Source: Planctomycetota bacterium (GTDB taxonomy: Bacteria; Planctomycetota; MHYJ01; JACQXL01). Taken from it: DNA of 64,000 nucleotides. The DNA lies in assembly GCA_016235865.1 (NCBI GenBank), contig JACRIK010000003.1:532331-596330 (forward strand). Direction: 5' to 3'. The translations under genes were made by a program, and so were the position numbers. This document shows, one piece after another, positions 53,391 through 60,610 of this stretch (the first letter of the stretch is position 1; the number at the start of each line of letters is the position of its first letter). A model generated the notes under the pieces. It saw nothing but the letters and a program-made list of their open reading frames with translations, searched no databases and was not told where the DNA came from.

Positions 53391-53466
53391 CCCCTCTATC
53401 AAGAGGGGAATAAAAGGGGTGTGTAAAAGTGTTGACACACCCCCAGACCCCCTCTTTTTAGAGGGG
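53391..53466 (+). promoter_or_regulatory. Pair of CCCCTC/GAGGGG hairpins before the second DUF4139 gene
   Basis: CCCCTCTATCAAGAGGGG (53391-53408) and CCCCTC-TTTTTA-GAGGGG (53449-53466) flank GTGTGT/ACACAC. The second stem ends 4 nt before TTAGGAG and 18 nt before the ATG. The first could also terminate the upstream gene. Confidence 0.5.
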
Positions 53467-53484
53467 AGTTAGGAGAAAACCAGT

Positions 53485-55605
53485 ATGAAACTGAAGAAAC
53501 TATTGGCTACCGCAATCGTAGCCATTGCGCTAACCTCTGCAATGGCCGCAGCCCAGACCACGGAGGAGAAGGACAAGACCGCTCCGCCGGTCAGGAAAAT
53601 CGTGCTCTACAAGCACGGCATGGGCTATTTCGAGCGCGTCGGCAAAATCAGGGACGATGCCGTCGTGACTCTCGACTTCAAGACCGACCAGATGCAGGAC
53701 CTGCTGACCTCGCTCTATGCCATCGACTACGGCAAGGACTGCAAGATCACCTCCATCGGCTACGATTCCAAGGACCCGATTGACAAGCAACTGGAGAATA
53801 TCCTGATTCGGGTGCCTGAGGGCTCGGCCCTGACCCAGTTCGTTACTCAGCTCAAGGGCGTCCGGGTGGAAATTAAGGTCGGCACCGAGACGGCCCGGGG
53901 CAGTATCCTGGGCATCGAGCCGGTCAGCCAGAAAGTTGATGACGCGGTCCTGACCGCCTTCAAGGTGGTCTTGTTAAAGGAAGACGGCGCCATCCAGCCC
54001 TTCAACCTCTTCGACGTCTCGTCCATGAAAATCCTGGACGCGCGCATCCAGGAAGACCTCCAACGCATCCTGGACATCTACAAGAACTCCAAATACACGG
54101 ACCGCAAGCAGGTGCGCATCCAGACCGTGGGCAAGGGCGAGCGCAATATCCAGATCGGCTACCTGATAGAAATGCCCATCTGGAAGACCTCGTACCGGCT
54201 CATCCTGGCTGAAGAACCCGCGGCCAAGCCCTATCTCCAGGGCTGGGCAATAATGGAAAACCCGACCGACGAGGACTGGAAGGACGTCAACATCTCTTTT
54301 GTGGCCGGCAATCCCATCTCGTTCAAACTGGATTTATACACCTCGTATTATCCCCAGCGTCCGGTGATAAACCTGGCCAGCATCATACCGCTGGTTGGCG
54401 GATTGATTGCAATGGATAAGTTTGCCCAAAGTGATATGGGTCTTGATTTAAGTCTAGCGGAAGAATCTATGGAAAAAGATAACAACTACGATGCCAAGGG
54501 CTATGGCGGCGGCGCCCGTAAAAGCAAAAGGGTTGCTGCTGGCTACATGGATGCGCCGGCATCTCCGGGTGCGCCAGCTCCGTCAATGTCCCAGATGCTG
54601 GCCCGGTCGGTTAGTTCCATCGCCAGCGGCGTGCAAATCGGCGAGCTCTTTGCCTACGAATCCAAATCGCCTATCAGCGTCGGCCGGCGCCAGGCCGCCA
54701 TGGTCCCGATTGTCACCGAATTTATGGACGGCTCCAAGATTCTCTATTACCGGGCCGCGGTCTCGCCCAAGCTCATGAACGCATTCTATTTAACCAACTC
54801 CTCCAAGCTGACATTGGAGACCGGGCCGGTCAACCTCTTTGAGGGTTCGACCGCGGTCGGCGAGGGACTGCTCAAGCAATCGCTCCAGCCCGGGATGAAG
54901 GAAATCATTCCCTTTGCCATCGAGGCCGGCTGCTCCATCGAAACCATCGGCAAGGACGAATACAAGCCGATTCACAAGGCCAGCTTCGTCAACGGCGTCA
55001 TGGTCCTCAGGCAGTTCCTTCTCAAGGAAACGGCCTATAAGTGCATCAACAAGAGCCCCAAGGGTTTTACCTTCTATTTAGACCATCCCAAGTCCGGCGG
55101 GTATACCCTGATAGATACGGCTAAGCCCGAAGAAGAGGTGGCCGGGTACTACAGGTTCAAGATGGATTTGGCAGTCGGGAAAACATTAGAATTCAAGGTA
55201 TCGGAACAGCAGGAGGTGGCATCGCAGGTCTATGTTCAGAACCAGTCCCTGGACCAAATCCGGTTCTATCTGGAACAGGGTTATCTCTCCGGCAAGGCTA
55301 AGGGCCTGCTTAAAGACGTGGTCGGCTATATGAACAGCATCGCCGAATATGAACGGGTGATTCAGGAGGCCCGGAAAGAGAGCGAAAAACTGGTCAATGA
55401 CCAGGAGCGCTACCGCAAGAATATGCAGATACTCAACACCAATAATCCCAAGGAAAGCGAAAAGCGGGCCGAGTATCTGGAGCGGTTGACCAAGATTGAG
55501 GAACGGCTGGAGAAACTTGATAATACCATCCGGGAAACAAGCGAGAAACAACGGATTATCCGCGCCGAACTCAACCAGAAGGTACAGGGCTTTACGGAAG
55601 AATAA
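53485..55605 (+). CDS. DUF4139-domain exported protein, second copy
   Basis: 706 residues with a cleavable signal ending AMAAAQT. The N-terminal region (KIVLYKHGMGYFERVGKI, about 37-54) is the typical start of this family. The DUF4139 core shows QIGYLIEMPIWKTSYRLIL and GWAIMENPTDEDWKDVNISFVAG. The C-terminal region is a coiled coil (about 620-700: YERVIQEARKESEKLVNDQE). It differs from its neighbour in N-terminal domain and overall order, so this is a distant relative rather than a fresh duplication. Probably envelope located. Confidence 0.85.
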   Translation: MKLKKLLATAIVAIALTSAMAAAQTTEEKDKTAPPVRKIVLYKHGMGYFERVGKIRDDAVVTLDFKTDQMQDLLTSLYAIDYGKDCKITSIGYDSKDPIDKQLENILIRVPEGSALTQFVTQLKGVRVEIKVGTETARGSILGIEPVSQKVDDAVLTAFKVVLLKEDGAIQPFNLFDVSSMKILDARIQEDLQRILDIYKNSKYTDRKQVRIQTVGKGERNIQIGYLIEMPIWKTSYRLILAEEPAAKPYLQGWAIMENPTDEDWKDVNISFVAGNPISFKLDLYTSYYPQRPVINLASIIPLVGGLIAMDKFAQSDMGLDLSLAEESMEKDNNYDAKGYGGGARKSKRVAAGYMDAPASPGAPAPSMSQMLARSVSSIASGVQIGELFAYESKSPISVGRRQAAMVPIVTEFMDGSKILYYRAAVSPKLMNAFYLTNSSKLTLETGPVNLFEGSTAVGEGLLKQSLQPGMKEIIPFAIEAGCSIETIGKDEYKPIHKASFVNGVMVLRQFLLKETAYKCINKSPKGFTFYLDHPKSGGYTLIDTAKPEEEVAGYYRFKMDLAVGKTLEFKVSEQQEVASQVYVQNQSLDQIRFYLEQGYLSGKAKGLLKDVVGYMNSIAEYERVIQEARKESEKLVNDQERYRKNMQILNTNNPKESEKRAEYLERLTKIEERLEKLDNTIRETSEKQRIIRAELNQKVQGFTEE

Positions 55606-55641
55606 ACCAGAGCGAAGCCTCCCGTTAGGGACTAATTAAAT

Positions 55642-55716
55642 CCCCCCAGCCCCTTTGTCAAAGGGGGTCGGGGGTTGTCGGATAAATCAGACCGCTACAT
55701 AATTTATTGTAGCGGT
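55642..55716. terminator. Two hairpins between converging genes (bidirectional terminator)
   Basis: CCCCTTTG-T-CAAAGGGG (55650-55666) sits inside outer C5/G5 arms (55642-55674). ACCGCTACA (55691-55699) pairs with TGTAGCGGT (55708-55716). They separate the DUF4139 gene and the leftward decapeptide-repeat gene. Confidence 0.6.
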
Positions 55717-55732
55717 GCGATTTATCGCATTT

Positions 55733-56722
55733 CTACATTACATAACCAAGTATGTAGATTACTAACTCGGTTGAGTTGTTTCCTGATACATACGCCTGCC
55801 ATAACAGCGTCCTATCGGCCGCCACCGGCATCAGGACCGAGCCGCCGTTACTAATCCCCGGGGCATCAACCGCAGGAGCCATGACCTGCAAAGCATACTC
55901 AGCGCCCACCTGACGAAAGATGTATGCCATCATCCCACCGCTCACATAACTCTGGTTGATACAGGCAATGGAGACAATCACGCCTTTAGTGTTGAGCGGA
56001 ATAATCCCGGACAGGTCAACAGTCGCCGGTTGGGTGGTGGCAACAATCCCGCCCAGGTCCAGGGCAGTCGCCGGCACCGGAAGCATAGTTAGGACATCCC
56101 CGCCGCCCACGCCTGGGGCTAACTTGGCCTGTGTTACCGCTCCGTTCTGTATCTTTTCCGTACTCACGCTGTCTACTGCCAACTGACTACTGCCTACTGC
56201 CGAAGATGCAATCTTCGGCCCGGTCACTGCTCCGTTAGCGATTTCGCTGGTTCCGACTGCTCCGGCCGCAATCTCGGATGAGCCGACCGCATTGGCTGCA
56301 ATCTTGGCCGCGGTGACCGAGTTGCCGGCCAGTTTCGCCGCGGTGATTGAGCCGTCAATAATCTCGGCTGTGCCGATAATCCCATCCGCCATCTTCTCTT
56401 TGGTAATTGCGCCATCCCGGATTTTCTCTTTTGTTATTGCGCCATCCTTGATATCGTCCGTGGCTACCGCATTTGATGCGATGTGGTTTGTAGTTACGGC
56501 ATTAGGCGCTATCTTGGTTGAGGTTACAGCCCCATCCTTGATTTCGCCGGTCTCAAGTCCCGGTGTGATGGGCCTGATTGCCGGACTGACACTCAGTTTC
56601 TCCGGCGTGACTGCTCCGTCTGCAATCTTAATCGAGGTTACGCTCTTGTCGCCCAGTTTGCCGTTGGTTACGGCCTTAGGCGCAATGTTCTCGGTCTTTA
56701 CTTCTAATGGTTTTAATGACAT
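55733..56722 (-). CDS. Decapeptide-repeat (GAVTxxKIA) protein, tail-fibre-like
   Basis: 329 residues without signal peptide. About residues 5-210 are about 20 imperfect 10-residue units of the type NGAVTxxKIA (for example DGAVTSTKIA, NAVTTNHIAS, DGAITKEKIR, NGAVTGPKIA). They are predicted to form a beta-solenoid stalk, followed by a globular C-terminal head (about 215-329, ending IYILGYVM). Similar repeats occur in phage tail-fibre or collar proteins and in planctomycete proteins. Its ribosome site and first bases (AGGAGAATTTTATGTC) are identical to those of the upstream 263-residue gene, suggesting shared ancestry or co-regulation. Confidence 0.7.
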   Translation of the reverse strand: MSLKPLEVKTENIAPKAVTNGKLGDKSVTSIKIADGAVTPEKLSVSPAIRPITPGLETGEIKDGAVTSTKIAPNAVTTNHIASNAVATDDIKDGAITKEKIRDGAITKEKMADGIIGTAEIIDGSITAAKLAGNSVTAAKIAANAVGSSEIAAGAVGTSEIANGAVTGPKIASSAVGSSQLAVDSVSTEKIQNGAVTQAKLAPGVGGGDVLTMLPVPATALDLGGIVATTQPATVDLSGIIPLNTKGVIVSIACINQSYVSGGMMAYIFRQVGAEYALQVMAPAVDAPGISNGGSVLMPVAADRTLLWQAYVSGNNSTELVIYILGYVM

Positions 56723-56736
56723 AAAATTCTCCTTTT

Positions 56737-56791
56737 ACTCGCTGTTAAACTTCAGTTGTTACTGCGAGTTATCCCGATAGTATTTGTCGGG
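56737..56791 (-). promoter_or_regulatory. Two-hairpin leader before the decapeptide-repeat gene
   Basis: Hairpin B: ACTCGC (56737-56742) with GCGAGT (56764-56769). Hairpin A: TCCCGATAGTATTTGTCGGGA (about 56771-56791). In sense orientation: A, TAAC, B, TAAAAGGAG, ATG. Confidence 0.6.
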
Positions 56792-56855
56792 ACTCTTTGC
56801 CACAGAGGCCCCGCCCTTTGAGTTGCAAAGAGCGGGGCTTATCTGTGTTACCGTT

Positions 56856-57647
56856 TTACGGTATGACTACCTGGATTTCCAGATAGAGCTGGCCATCCAG
56901 CATCCGGTAGACGCAGAATGATTTATCCGTCACAATGGTCTTCTGGAACTCCACGAAGCTCGGCTCCTGGAGTTTCTTCAACACACTGTTGATAACCTCG
57001 TTCTGTTTGTCCATCACGGTCGGGTCGTAATTGGTTTGGACAATCACGACGCCGGACTGGACCAGTTGCTGGGTTAGGGCGGCCCTCAAGGTTTTCTGGA
57101 GCGCCGGGGCAACCACGCTGAGCGGGCTTCCATTGATAACCAAATCACCAGAACGTATCCTTGACAGGTTATCGCCGGAGAGCCAGCGAACAGCCAGAGG
57201 CACCGCACCGGGTTCACGGACATCGCCCGTAAATCTCATAGTGCTTATGGTAACCCCATCTGCCCAGTGGCTGCTCTTTTCGTCCACGGCTTCCTTGAAA
57301 ATCTTCGCCTCTATCCCGTCAATCGTGGCAAAGGGTTTTGCCAGGTTGCTCTGCCATTTGCCGAAGGCACTCTTGATTTTCCCAAGTTGCCTGCCGATAA
57401 CGGTAGCGGCGTCAAGGCCGGACCGGGTTAAGGCAGTGACCGCCTGGGTCCAGACCTTAAACCCACGGCCTGAGGGTTCAGCCAGTTTGGACTGATACGC
57501 TCCCTCATCCGGAACCGCCAATTCTCTTTTCTGGTTGATGCGCATGGCATTGACCTTGAGGTCTTCTGTCCATTGGTCAACCGAAAGGTCGGCTGGCGGC
57601 AATACCGAAGGTATAAAGAACCTTACAGCAGATTTTATCTCTGACAT
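56856..57647 (-). CDS. Unknown 263-residue protein of the sigma/TPR cassette
   Basis: No family recognised. No signal peptide or transmembrane segment. Mixed alpha/beta composition: an amphipathic start (IKSAVRFFIPSVLPPADLSV), a central HWADGVTISTMRFTGDVREP block (core HWADGVTIS) and a C-terminal strand-rich end (CVYRMLDGQLYLEIQVVIP). Encoded between the decapeptide-repeat and TPR genes, all leftward, so a joint structure (fibre plus base or adaptor) is possible. That is inference from order only. Confidence 0.55.
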   Translation of the reverse strand: MSEIKSAVRFFIPSVLPPADLSVDQWTEDLKVNAMRINQKRELAVPDEGAYQSKLAEPSGRGFKVWTQAVTALTRSGLDAATVIGRQLGKIKSAFGKWQSNLAKPFATIDGIEAKIFKEAVDEKSSHWADGVTISTMRFTGDVREPGAVPLAVRWLSGDNLSRIRSGDLVINGSPLSVVAPALQKTLRAALTQQLVQSGVVIVQTNYDPTVMDKQNEVINSVLKKLQEPSFVEFQKTIVTDKSFCVYRMLDGQLYLEIQVVIP

Positions 57648-57730
57648 AAAATTCTCCTATTCGCAGATTCACAAGTTTAGATAGTTCAGGGGTCCACGGA
57701 ACCTGTTGAAATGATGAGCCGATGAACTTT

Positions 57731-57760
57731 ACCCCCACACCAATGCATTGGTGTGGGGGT
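57731..57760. repeat. Perfect 30-bp palindrome
   Basis: ACCCCCACACCAATG followed directly by its reverse complement. No loop bases. It lies in a 327-bp gene-free stretch upstream of the 263-residue gene (57648-57974), which otherwise holds only dispersed repeats. Confidence 0.85.
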
Positions 57761-57836
57761 GTAGGGCAAGTAAGCCATCCATCCCGCCGACAGGAGGCAG
57801 AATGCCTGTCTGACAACCTACCTGCTCTTGTTGGTC

Positions 57837-57872
57837 GAAACCACAGATGCACACAGATAAACACAGATTACC
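57837..57872. repeat. CACAGATT dispersed repeat, intergenic copy
   Basis: AACCACAGATGCACACAG, ATAAACACAGATTACCGG. Matches the gcvPA-gcvPB gap repeat (6329-6405). Confidence 0.6.
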
Positions 57873-57900
57873 GGTGTTCATTCATAGTTGCCCCAATAAA

Positions 57901-57943
57901 AATCCCCCTTCATCCCTCCGTACGGAGGGAAAAGAGGGGGATT
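57901..57943. terminator. Nested hairpin after the TPR gene
   Basis: Outer AATCCCCC/GGGGGATT and inner TCCCTCCGTACGGAGGGA (perfect 18-bp palindrome). It lies 32 bp beyond the TPR stop codon in the direction of transcription. Confidence 0.6.
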
Positions 57944-57974
57944 TAATAGTATCCCTATCTTTTATGCAATGTGC

Positions 57975-59096
57975 TTATACCATAACCGTTTGCTCCTCTT
58001 TAATCCTTCTCCTGAAATCCGTCAGCACCTCTTCAGTAGAGGGCATTCCGAACGAACCAAGGGTCCGCCTGAACTTGACCGCAGTTGGTTCAGTAGAAGC
58101 CCCTCGGAGTTGGTCAATCGCACTGGCCGCCTCGTTGAATAACTGGCTGGCCTCGTCCAATTTGTTGTGCGAGGCATAGAGGGCGCCGAGCCGGGCCGCG
58201 GCTCCGGCAATCAGGCGATGATATTTGCCTCCCCTTGAGAGCGTCAGGGATTTGTGATAGAGTTCTATGGCGGTCTTGTGTCCCCGGCCGTTTTCGGCCG
58301 CCTCGGCCATATTACCGTAGGCAATGGCCTGGGTTTCCTTGTCTTTATGTTCCTGGGCCAGGGTGAGCGTCTTCTGGAACAACTCAAAGGCCTCCAGGGA
58401 CCTGCCCCGGGCTAATTCAATTAAGCCCAGATTATTAAGCGCAGTCATTATGGCGCCGGGCAAATCAATCTCTGCGGCCGGTTGAAGCATCTCACTAAAT
58501 GACTTCTCGGACTGGTCCAGTTTATTGAGAGTCAGATAAACCATTCCCAGATGCCCCAGCACGCCGATTCTGGCCTTAATCTCGCTTGTCTTTTGGTAAA
58601 ACCCGTTTGACTTCTCAAAATTCTCTATGGCCGAATCAAAGTCGCCCTCAAGAATTCCAAGTACGCCAAAGATGGAATACTCAAATCCCAGCCACACGTC
58701 ATTCTTTACCTCTAAATGAATCTCTGTGGCCTTGTTAAGCAAATCCCTGGTGGTTTTGTAATCCTGTTTCCCGAAGGCGTCAGCCGCATCAGAGAGATAC
58801 TGGTTCGCCTTGGTCTTCTGGGCCATCAGGGGCTGTTGCTTATCATAGTAATCAAGGGTGTTCTTCTTGATGCGCTGTCGTTGCTCGTTAGTCAGTTCCG
58901 GCCTGGGATAAGGGCTTTCACCGACCTTGGTCAACAGGACGCCCATCCGCAACTGTTCCTTTAACTCCTCTTTAGGCGCTTCCTTCTTGTGCAGTTCAGC
59001 CCAATCGTTTATGGAAATCTTCTCGCCTTGCTTGACCTTGTCAAGATACTCTTCCACCAGACGGCCCATCGTTATATATTTTTGCTTGGTATTCAT
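57975..59096 (-). CDS. TPR-repeat protein following the sigma factor
   Basis: 373 residues. The N-terminal part (KYITMGRLVEEYLDKVKQGE) contains a short helical region reminiscent of sigma-associated or kinase-associated linkers. From about residue 95 to 340 there are six to seven TPR units (QDYKTTRDLLNKATEIHLEV, GMVYLTLNKLDQSEKSFSEM, GLIELARGRSLEAFELFQK). No signal or transmembrane segment. It is encoded 74 bp after the sigma factor with its own two-hairpin leader. It could modulate that sigma factor or a serine/threonine-type response. Confidence 0.82.
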   Translation of the reverse strand: MNTKQKYITMGRLVEEYLDKVKQGEKISINDWAELHKKEAPKEELKEQLRMGVLLTKVGESPYPRPELTNEQRQRIKKNTLDYYDKQQPLMAQKTKANQYLSDAADAFGKQDYKTTRDLLNKATEIHLEVKNDVWLGFEYSIFGVLGILEGDFDSAIENFEKSNGFYQKTSEIKARIGVLGHLGMVYLTLNKLDQSEKSFSEMLQPAAEIDLPGAIMTALNNLGLIELARGRSLEAFELFQKTLTLAQEHKDKETQAIAYGNMAEAAENGRGHKTAIELYHKSLTLSRGGKYHRLIAGAAARLGALYASHNKLDEASQLFNEAASAIDQLRGASTEPTAVKFRRTLGSFGMPSTEEVLTDFRRRIKEEQTVMV

Positions 59097-59114
59097 ATTA
59101 TGCCTCCTTTTCTT

Positions 59115-59170
59115 AGAGCCAGTTAGACCTATGGTCGTTACTGGCTCTTAGACCCCGCAGAATTGCGGGG
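59115..59170 (-). promoter_or_regulatory. Two-hairpin leader before the TPR gene
   Basis: Hairpin B: AGAGCCAGT (59115-59123) with ACTGGCTCT (59140-59148), a perfect 9-bp stem. Hairpin A: CCCCGCAGAATTGCGGGG (59153-59170). The sense strand ends TCTAAGAAAAGGAGG before the ATG. Almost the same sequence occurs at 28619-28676 without a gene. Confidence 0.65.
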
Positions 59171-59926
59171 CTACCTATTTTTATTATGTTTCCTTCTCAT
59201 ATATCTGCTTATATCCGCCACGGGGTTTTCAATCATCCGCTCAATGAGTTGCTCCTTAAGTTTATCATAAGACCGGCTGAGCCGCTGCCGGACATCGTCA
59301 CAGGATATATTTAAAAGCTCGGCGATTTCCTGGCAGGAACGCCCGTCAAAGTATTTCATCAGGACCACATAGCGATACATCTTGGGTAACTTTTGCACCT
59401 CTTCGCGCACCACCTGTTTGGCTTCATCACTGAAGGGAAAGTCCATCGGCATACCTGTGCCGGCCGGGATTATGTCTATCAGGTATAGCGTCTTCTCGCC
59501 GCCGAAGTCATCTTTCGCCTGGCCAATCGGAGTATATAATGAATGGATTTTTATCCGCTTCCAGGGCTTATCATCTTTATCATCTTCATCTTTATCCGGG
59601 TCGTAATAGCCCGGCGATTTGGCCCTGATGAACTCAAGGTAATAATTTCCGATGATGCCCTGGGGTTTTCCTCCGCCGAAATATGCCTTACCGAGCAGGC
59701 CCTTTAGCGAGTCGCCCTTATAAAATTGTATCCGGTCAACCACCCGTTTCCAGACCTCCTGAGTGAACTCGTCCAGGTCCTCGGTGGAATACAGGCACCT
59801 GCGCGCCTCCTTTTCCACATAACCGTGGTAGAGTTCGTAGAGTTTTGCCATTGCCTCCTTGGCCGGTTCGCCCCCTTGTCTGGTAAGGTCAAGCAACTCC
59901 TTTTCATTAACTTGTTCGTCTTTCAT
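59171..59926 (-). CDS. RNA polymerase sigma-70-like factor (ECF type)
   Basis: 251 residues from ATG 59926; the longer open frame to 60001 runs into leader hairpins. Region 2: AKLYELYHGYVEKEARRCLY, DLDEFTQEVWKRVVDRI. An unusual insert (about residues 78-150: GGGKPQGIIGNYYLEF, PDKDEDDKDDKPWKR) separates regions 2 and 4. Region 4: LPKMYRYVVLMKYFDGRSCQEIAELLNISCDDVRQRLSRSYDKL (core EIAELLNIS). No anti-sigma gene adjoins; the TPR gene downstream may take that role. Confidence 0.85.
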   Translation of the reverse strand: MKDEQVNEKELLDLTRQGGEPAKEAMAKLYELYHGYVEKEARRCLYSTEDLDEFTQEVWKRVVDRIQFYKGDSLKGLLGKAYFGGGKPQGIIGNYYLEFIRAKSPGYYDPDKDEDDKDDKPWKRIKIHSLYTPIGQAKDDFGGEKTLYLIDIIPAGTGMPMDFPFSDEAKQVVREEVQKLPKMYRYVVLMKYFDGRSCQEIAELLNISCDDVRQRLSRSYDKLKEQLIERMIENPVADISRYMRRKHNKNR

Positions 59927-59944
59927 AATATTAACCTTTCTCTT

Positions 59945-60046
59945 ACGGACTGTTAGGCCTTTGGAAGTTGACCTGCGCACACTTCGTGTGCTCGGAGTCA
60001 CGCTTCGCTTAGTCCCAGTCCGTTAGACCCCCGCTTACGGCGGGGG
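59945..60046 (-). promoter_or_regulatory. Two-hairpin leader before the sigma factor
   Basis: Hairpin B: ACGGACTG (59945-59952) with CAGTCCGT (60016-60023). Its loop contains TTGACCTGCGCACACTTCGT and GAGTCACGCTTCGCTTAG, the same insert as in the leader at 51411-51497. Hairpin A: CCCCCGCTTACGGCGGGGG (60028-60046). The sense strand continues TAAGAGAAAGG to the ATG at 59926. Confidence 0.6.
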
Positions 60047-60235
60047 CAATCAGGCCTGCCTGCCTTTGACATGGCCTATACTAAATATCCTCCTCTCTCC
60101 CTACTTAATATAGTGATAAAAAACGGAAAAGGTGACAAGAAATCGCGACTAAATCTGAAAACATTTCAGGAAATTATCTTAACTCATTATTAGGTAGTGG
60201 ATTATGTTAAGGTAAGAATCAGCCAAAATCTTAGA

Positions 60236-60600
60236 GGGGGGAGGGGATACCCTATCCCATCCGGTCTGTCAGCACTACGGATACTACAAGCCGGCATCAC
60301 GGATACTACACGCCGGGACATCGTATACTACAAGCCAGTCCGGCTGATACTATAAGCCAACTTGGCGTATAGTGCGAGTGAATTCGGCTGCTACTACACG
60401 CCGACTTGGCTGGTAGTGTATGCTATCTAACGGTATACTACGAGCGAATTTGGCTGGTAGTGCAAGCGGAATGGCCGGATACTACACGCCGACTCGGCTG
60501 GTAGTATATGCCATCTGACGGTATACTACATGCGAAGCCAGCTGCTACTACACGCCAATCCGGCGGATACTACGAGTTAGGTTGGGTAGAGGTATAGAAG
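60236..60600. repeat. 22-bp tandem array 3 (about 14 units) with G-rich flank and imperfect inverted ends
   Basis: TACTAC (or TAGTGC/TAGTGT/TACTAT/TAGTAT) falls at 60282, 60304, 60326, 60348, 60370, 60392, 60414, 60436, 60458, 60480, 60502, 60524, 60546 and 60568: exact 22-bp steps with no slippage. Typical core: CTTGGCTGGTAGTG or GGATACTACAAGCC. Flank GGGGGGAGGGGATACCC on the left. ATACCCTATCCCATCC (60247-60262) is an imperfect inverted copy of GGTTGGGTAGAGGTAT (60580-60595). It lies between the sigma-factor leader and the 3-prime end of the lipoprotein gene. Confidence 0.9.
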
Positions 60601-60610
60601 CGCCCCCTCT

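Noticed and set aside
55733..56722. Prophage tail module
   Set aside because: The decapeptide-repeat protein resembles tail fibres, but no phage structural, lysis or integrase gene is near.
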